In this document: one piece after another, positions 63,551 through 64,000 of the stretch
Layout of the letters: each line of letters starts with the position of its first letter
Numbering within the stretch: the first letter of the stretch is position 1
From: Latrodectus hesperus
Taxonomy: Eukaryota; Arthropoda; Arachnida; Araneae; Theridiidae
Reading direction: 5' to 3'
Length of the DNA: 64,000 nucleotides
Assembly: GCA_037975125.1 (NCBI GenBank)
Contig: CM075857.1
Location: 27,212,582-27,276,581, forward strand
The notes under the pieces: model-generated
What the model was told of the DNA's origin: nothing
Seen by the model: only the letters and a program-made list of their open reading frames with translations
Database searches by the model: none
Position numbers and translations under genes: made by a program

Positions 63551-63768
63551 TGCAGGGTGTTAATAATGTGCCCAGTCAGTTTAATTCACACATCGTAGAG
63601 TATGTATGGCAGAGAAAGCATGAAGAAAATGCAGTAGAAGATTTCTTCGAAGCTCTCAAACACATTCTTTTCTCAGCAGGGGGAGTTATTTTATTTTTCA
63701 TTAAAATTTCATTCAGAGCGATTCTTAGAAACTCTAGTTTTTATAAAAATGTATGTTTACATAAGTAA
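63550..63768 (+). pseudogene. Merlin-like (IS1595/ISXO2-type) transposase C-terminal fragment
   Basis: The translation GVNNVPSQF, then HIVEYVWQRKHEENAVEDFFEALKH resembles the end of Merlin transposases, where a GV..N..... H L.EF.WR.. H motif follows the last catalytic residue. About 40 residues match that pattern. The rest of the frame (to 63,768) is unrelated hydrophobic sequence. No upstream DDE motifs were found. The ATG at 63,550 is not a real start. tttgtgcag just upstream mimics a splice acceptor. Confidence 0.45.
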
Positions 63769-63819
63769 ATACGTCTTTAAGTAAGCTTTATTGAGTGTTT
63801 AATGTTAGTGTCAAATTTT

Positions 63820-64000
63820 GCCATACTGAAATTTTTTGAAGGTGGGCGTCACACACCTGGTTAATTAAAATTCGAGTTTGCATAACAAATGCGATTTGTG
63901 AACGTTAGAAATTTAGCTTTATTGCCCGGTTGTCACTGTACTAGGTAGCGCTACACTGAAGTTTTTTTAGGTGAGCGCAATTGCATGGTATATTAAAATT
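63820..64000 (+). repeat. short direct repeat pair at the window edge
   Basis: 63,821-63,868 (ccatactgaaattttttgaa, ggtgggcg, ttaattaaaatt) and 63,953-64,000 (ctacactgaagtttttttag, gtgagcg, tatattaaaatt) are diverged copies about 131 bp apart. They may belong to a repeat that continues past the window. Confidence 0.5.

Overview
This window is eukaryotic, strongly AT-rich, and almost free of recognisable host genes. It reads as a graveyard of transposable elements: tRNA-headed SINEs with target-site duplications (TSDs), mariner, Tc1, hAT, Tigger-like and Merlin-like DNA transposons or their remnants, BEL/Pao and gypsy-type LTR retrotransposon debris, a LINE tail with an (AAC)n end, six long (TA)n arrays and one 500-N scaffold gap. 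The element types and the transposase wording are what I know from arachnid, especially spider, genomes. A spider is my best guess, but this is inference and no host gene confirms it.

Layout. 1.07-2.28 kb: hAT element with a broken BED-finger transposase, hit by two same-family SINEs. 2.49-2.89 kb: 33-bp minisatellite. 3-5 kb: unassigned minus-strand coding-like fragments. 8.8-10.0 kb: BEL/Pao integrase and reverse-transcriptase relic. 10.8-11.9 kb: C2H2 finger fragment, half a MITE, and a tandemly amplified gypsy-type pol-tail/LTR unit. 12.7-14.4 kb and 18.2-24.1 kb: SINE clusters, a dispersed repeat and a Tigger-like MITE. 28.8-29.2 kb: LINE 3-prime end. 33.2-33.9 kb: 338-bp tandem duplication. 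34.2-35.3 kb: mariner inside a SINE. 36.1-41.1 kb: one well-preserved Tc1-like pseudogene and one or two older Tc1 relics. 44.4-48.1 kb: SINEs, a direct repeat pair and two copies of an inverted-repeat MITE. 50.4-52.4 kb: a promoter-like CpG patch with a possible first exon, then two full SINEs. 54.6-56.6 kb: gap and a 28-bp perfect inverted repeat. 57.8-59.9 kb: a roughly 950-bp tandem duplication, each copy carrying a half THAP domain. 59.9-60.3 kb: a second promoter-like patch with a possible first exon. 62.1-62.6 kb: hAT-type MITE. 63.55 kb: Merlin-like transposase tail.

The host-gene candidates are weak: two putative first exons (50,529 and 60,299, both +) next to NRF1-like or ETS-like sites, and the THAP half-domains. 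If real, the rest of these genes lies in long introns or outside the window. No ordinary tRNA or rRNA gene and no CRISPR array was seen. The elements share no pathway; what links them is nesting order, shared tails and tandem amplification, set out in the findings.
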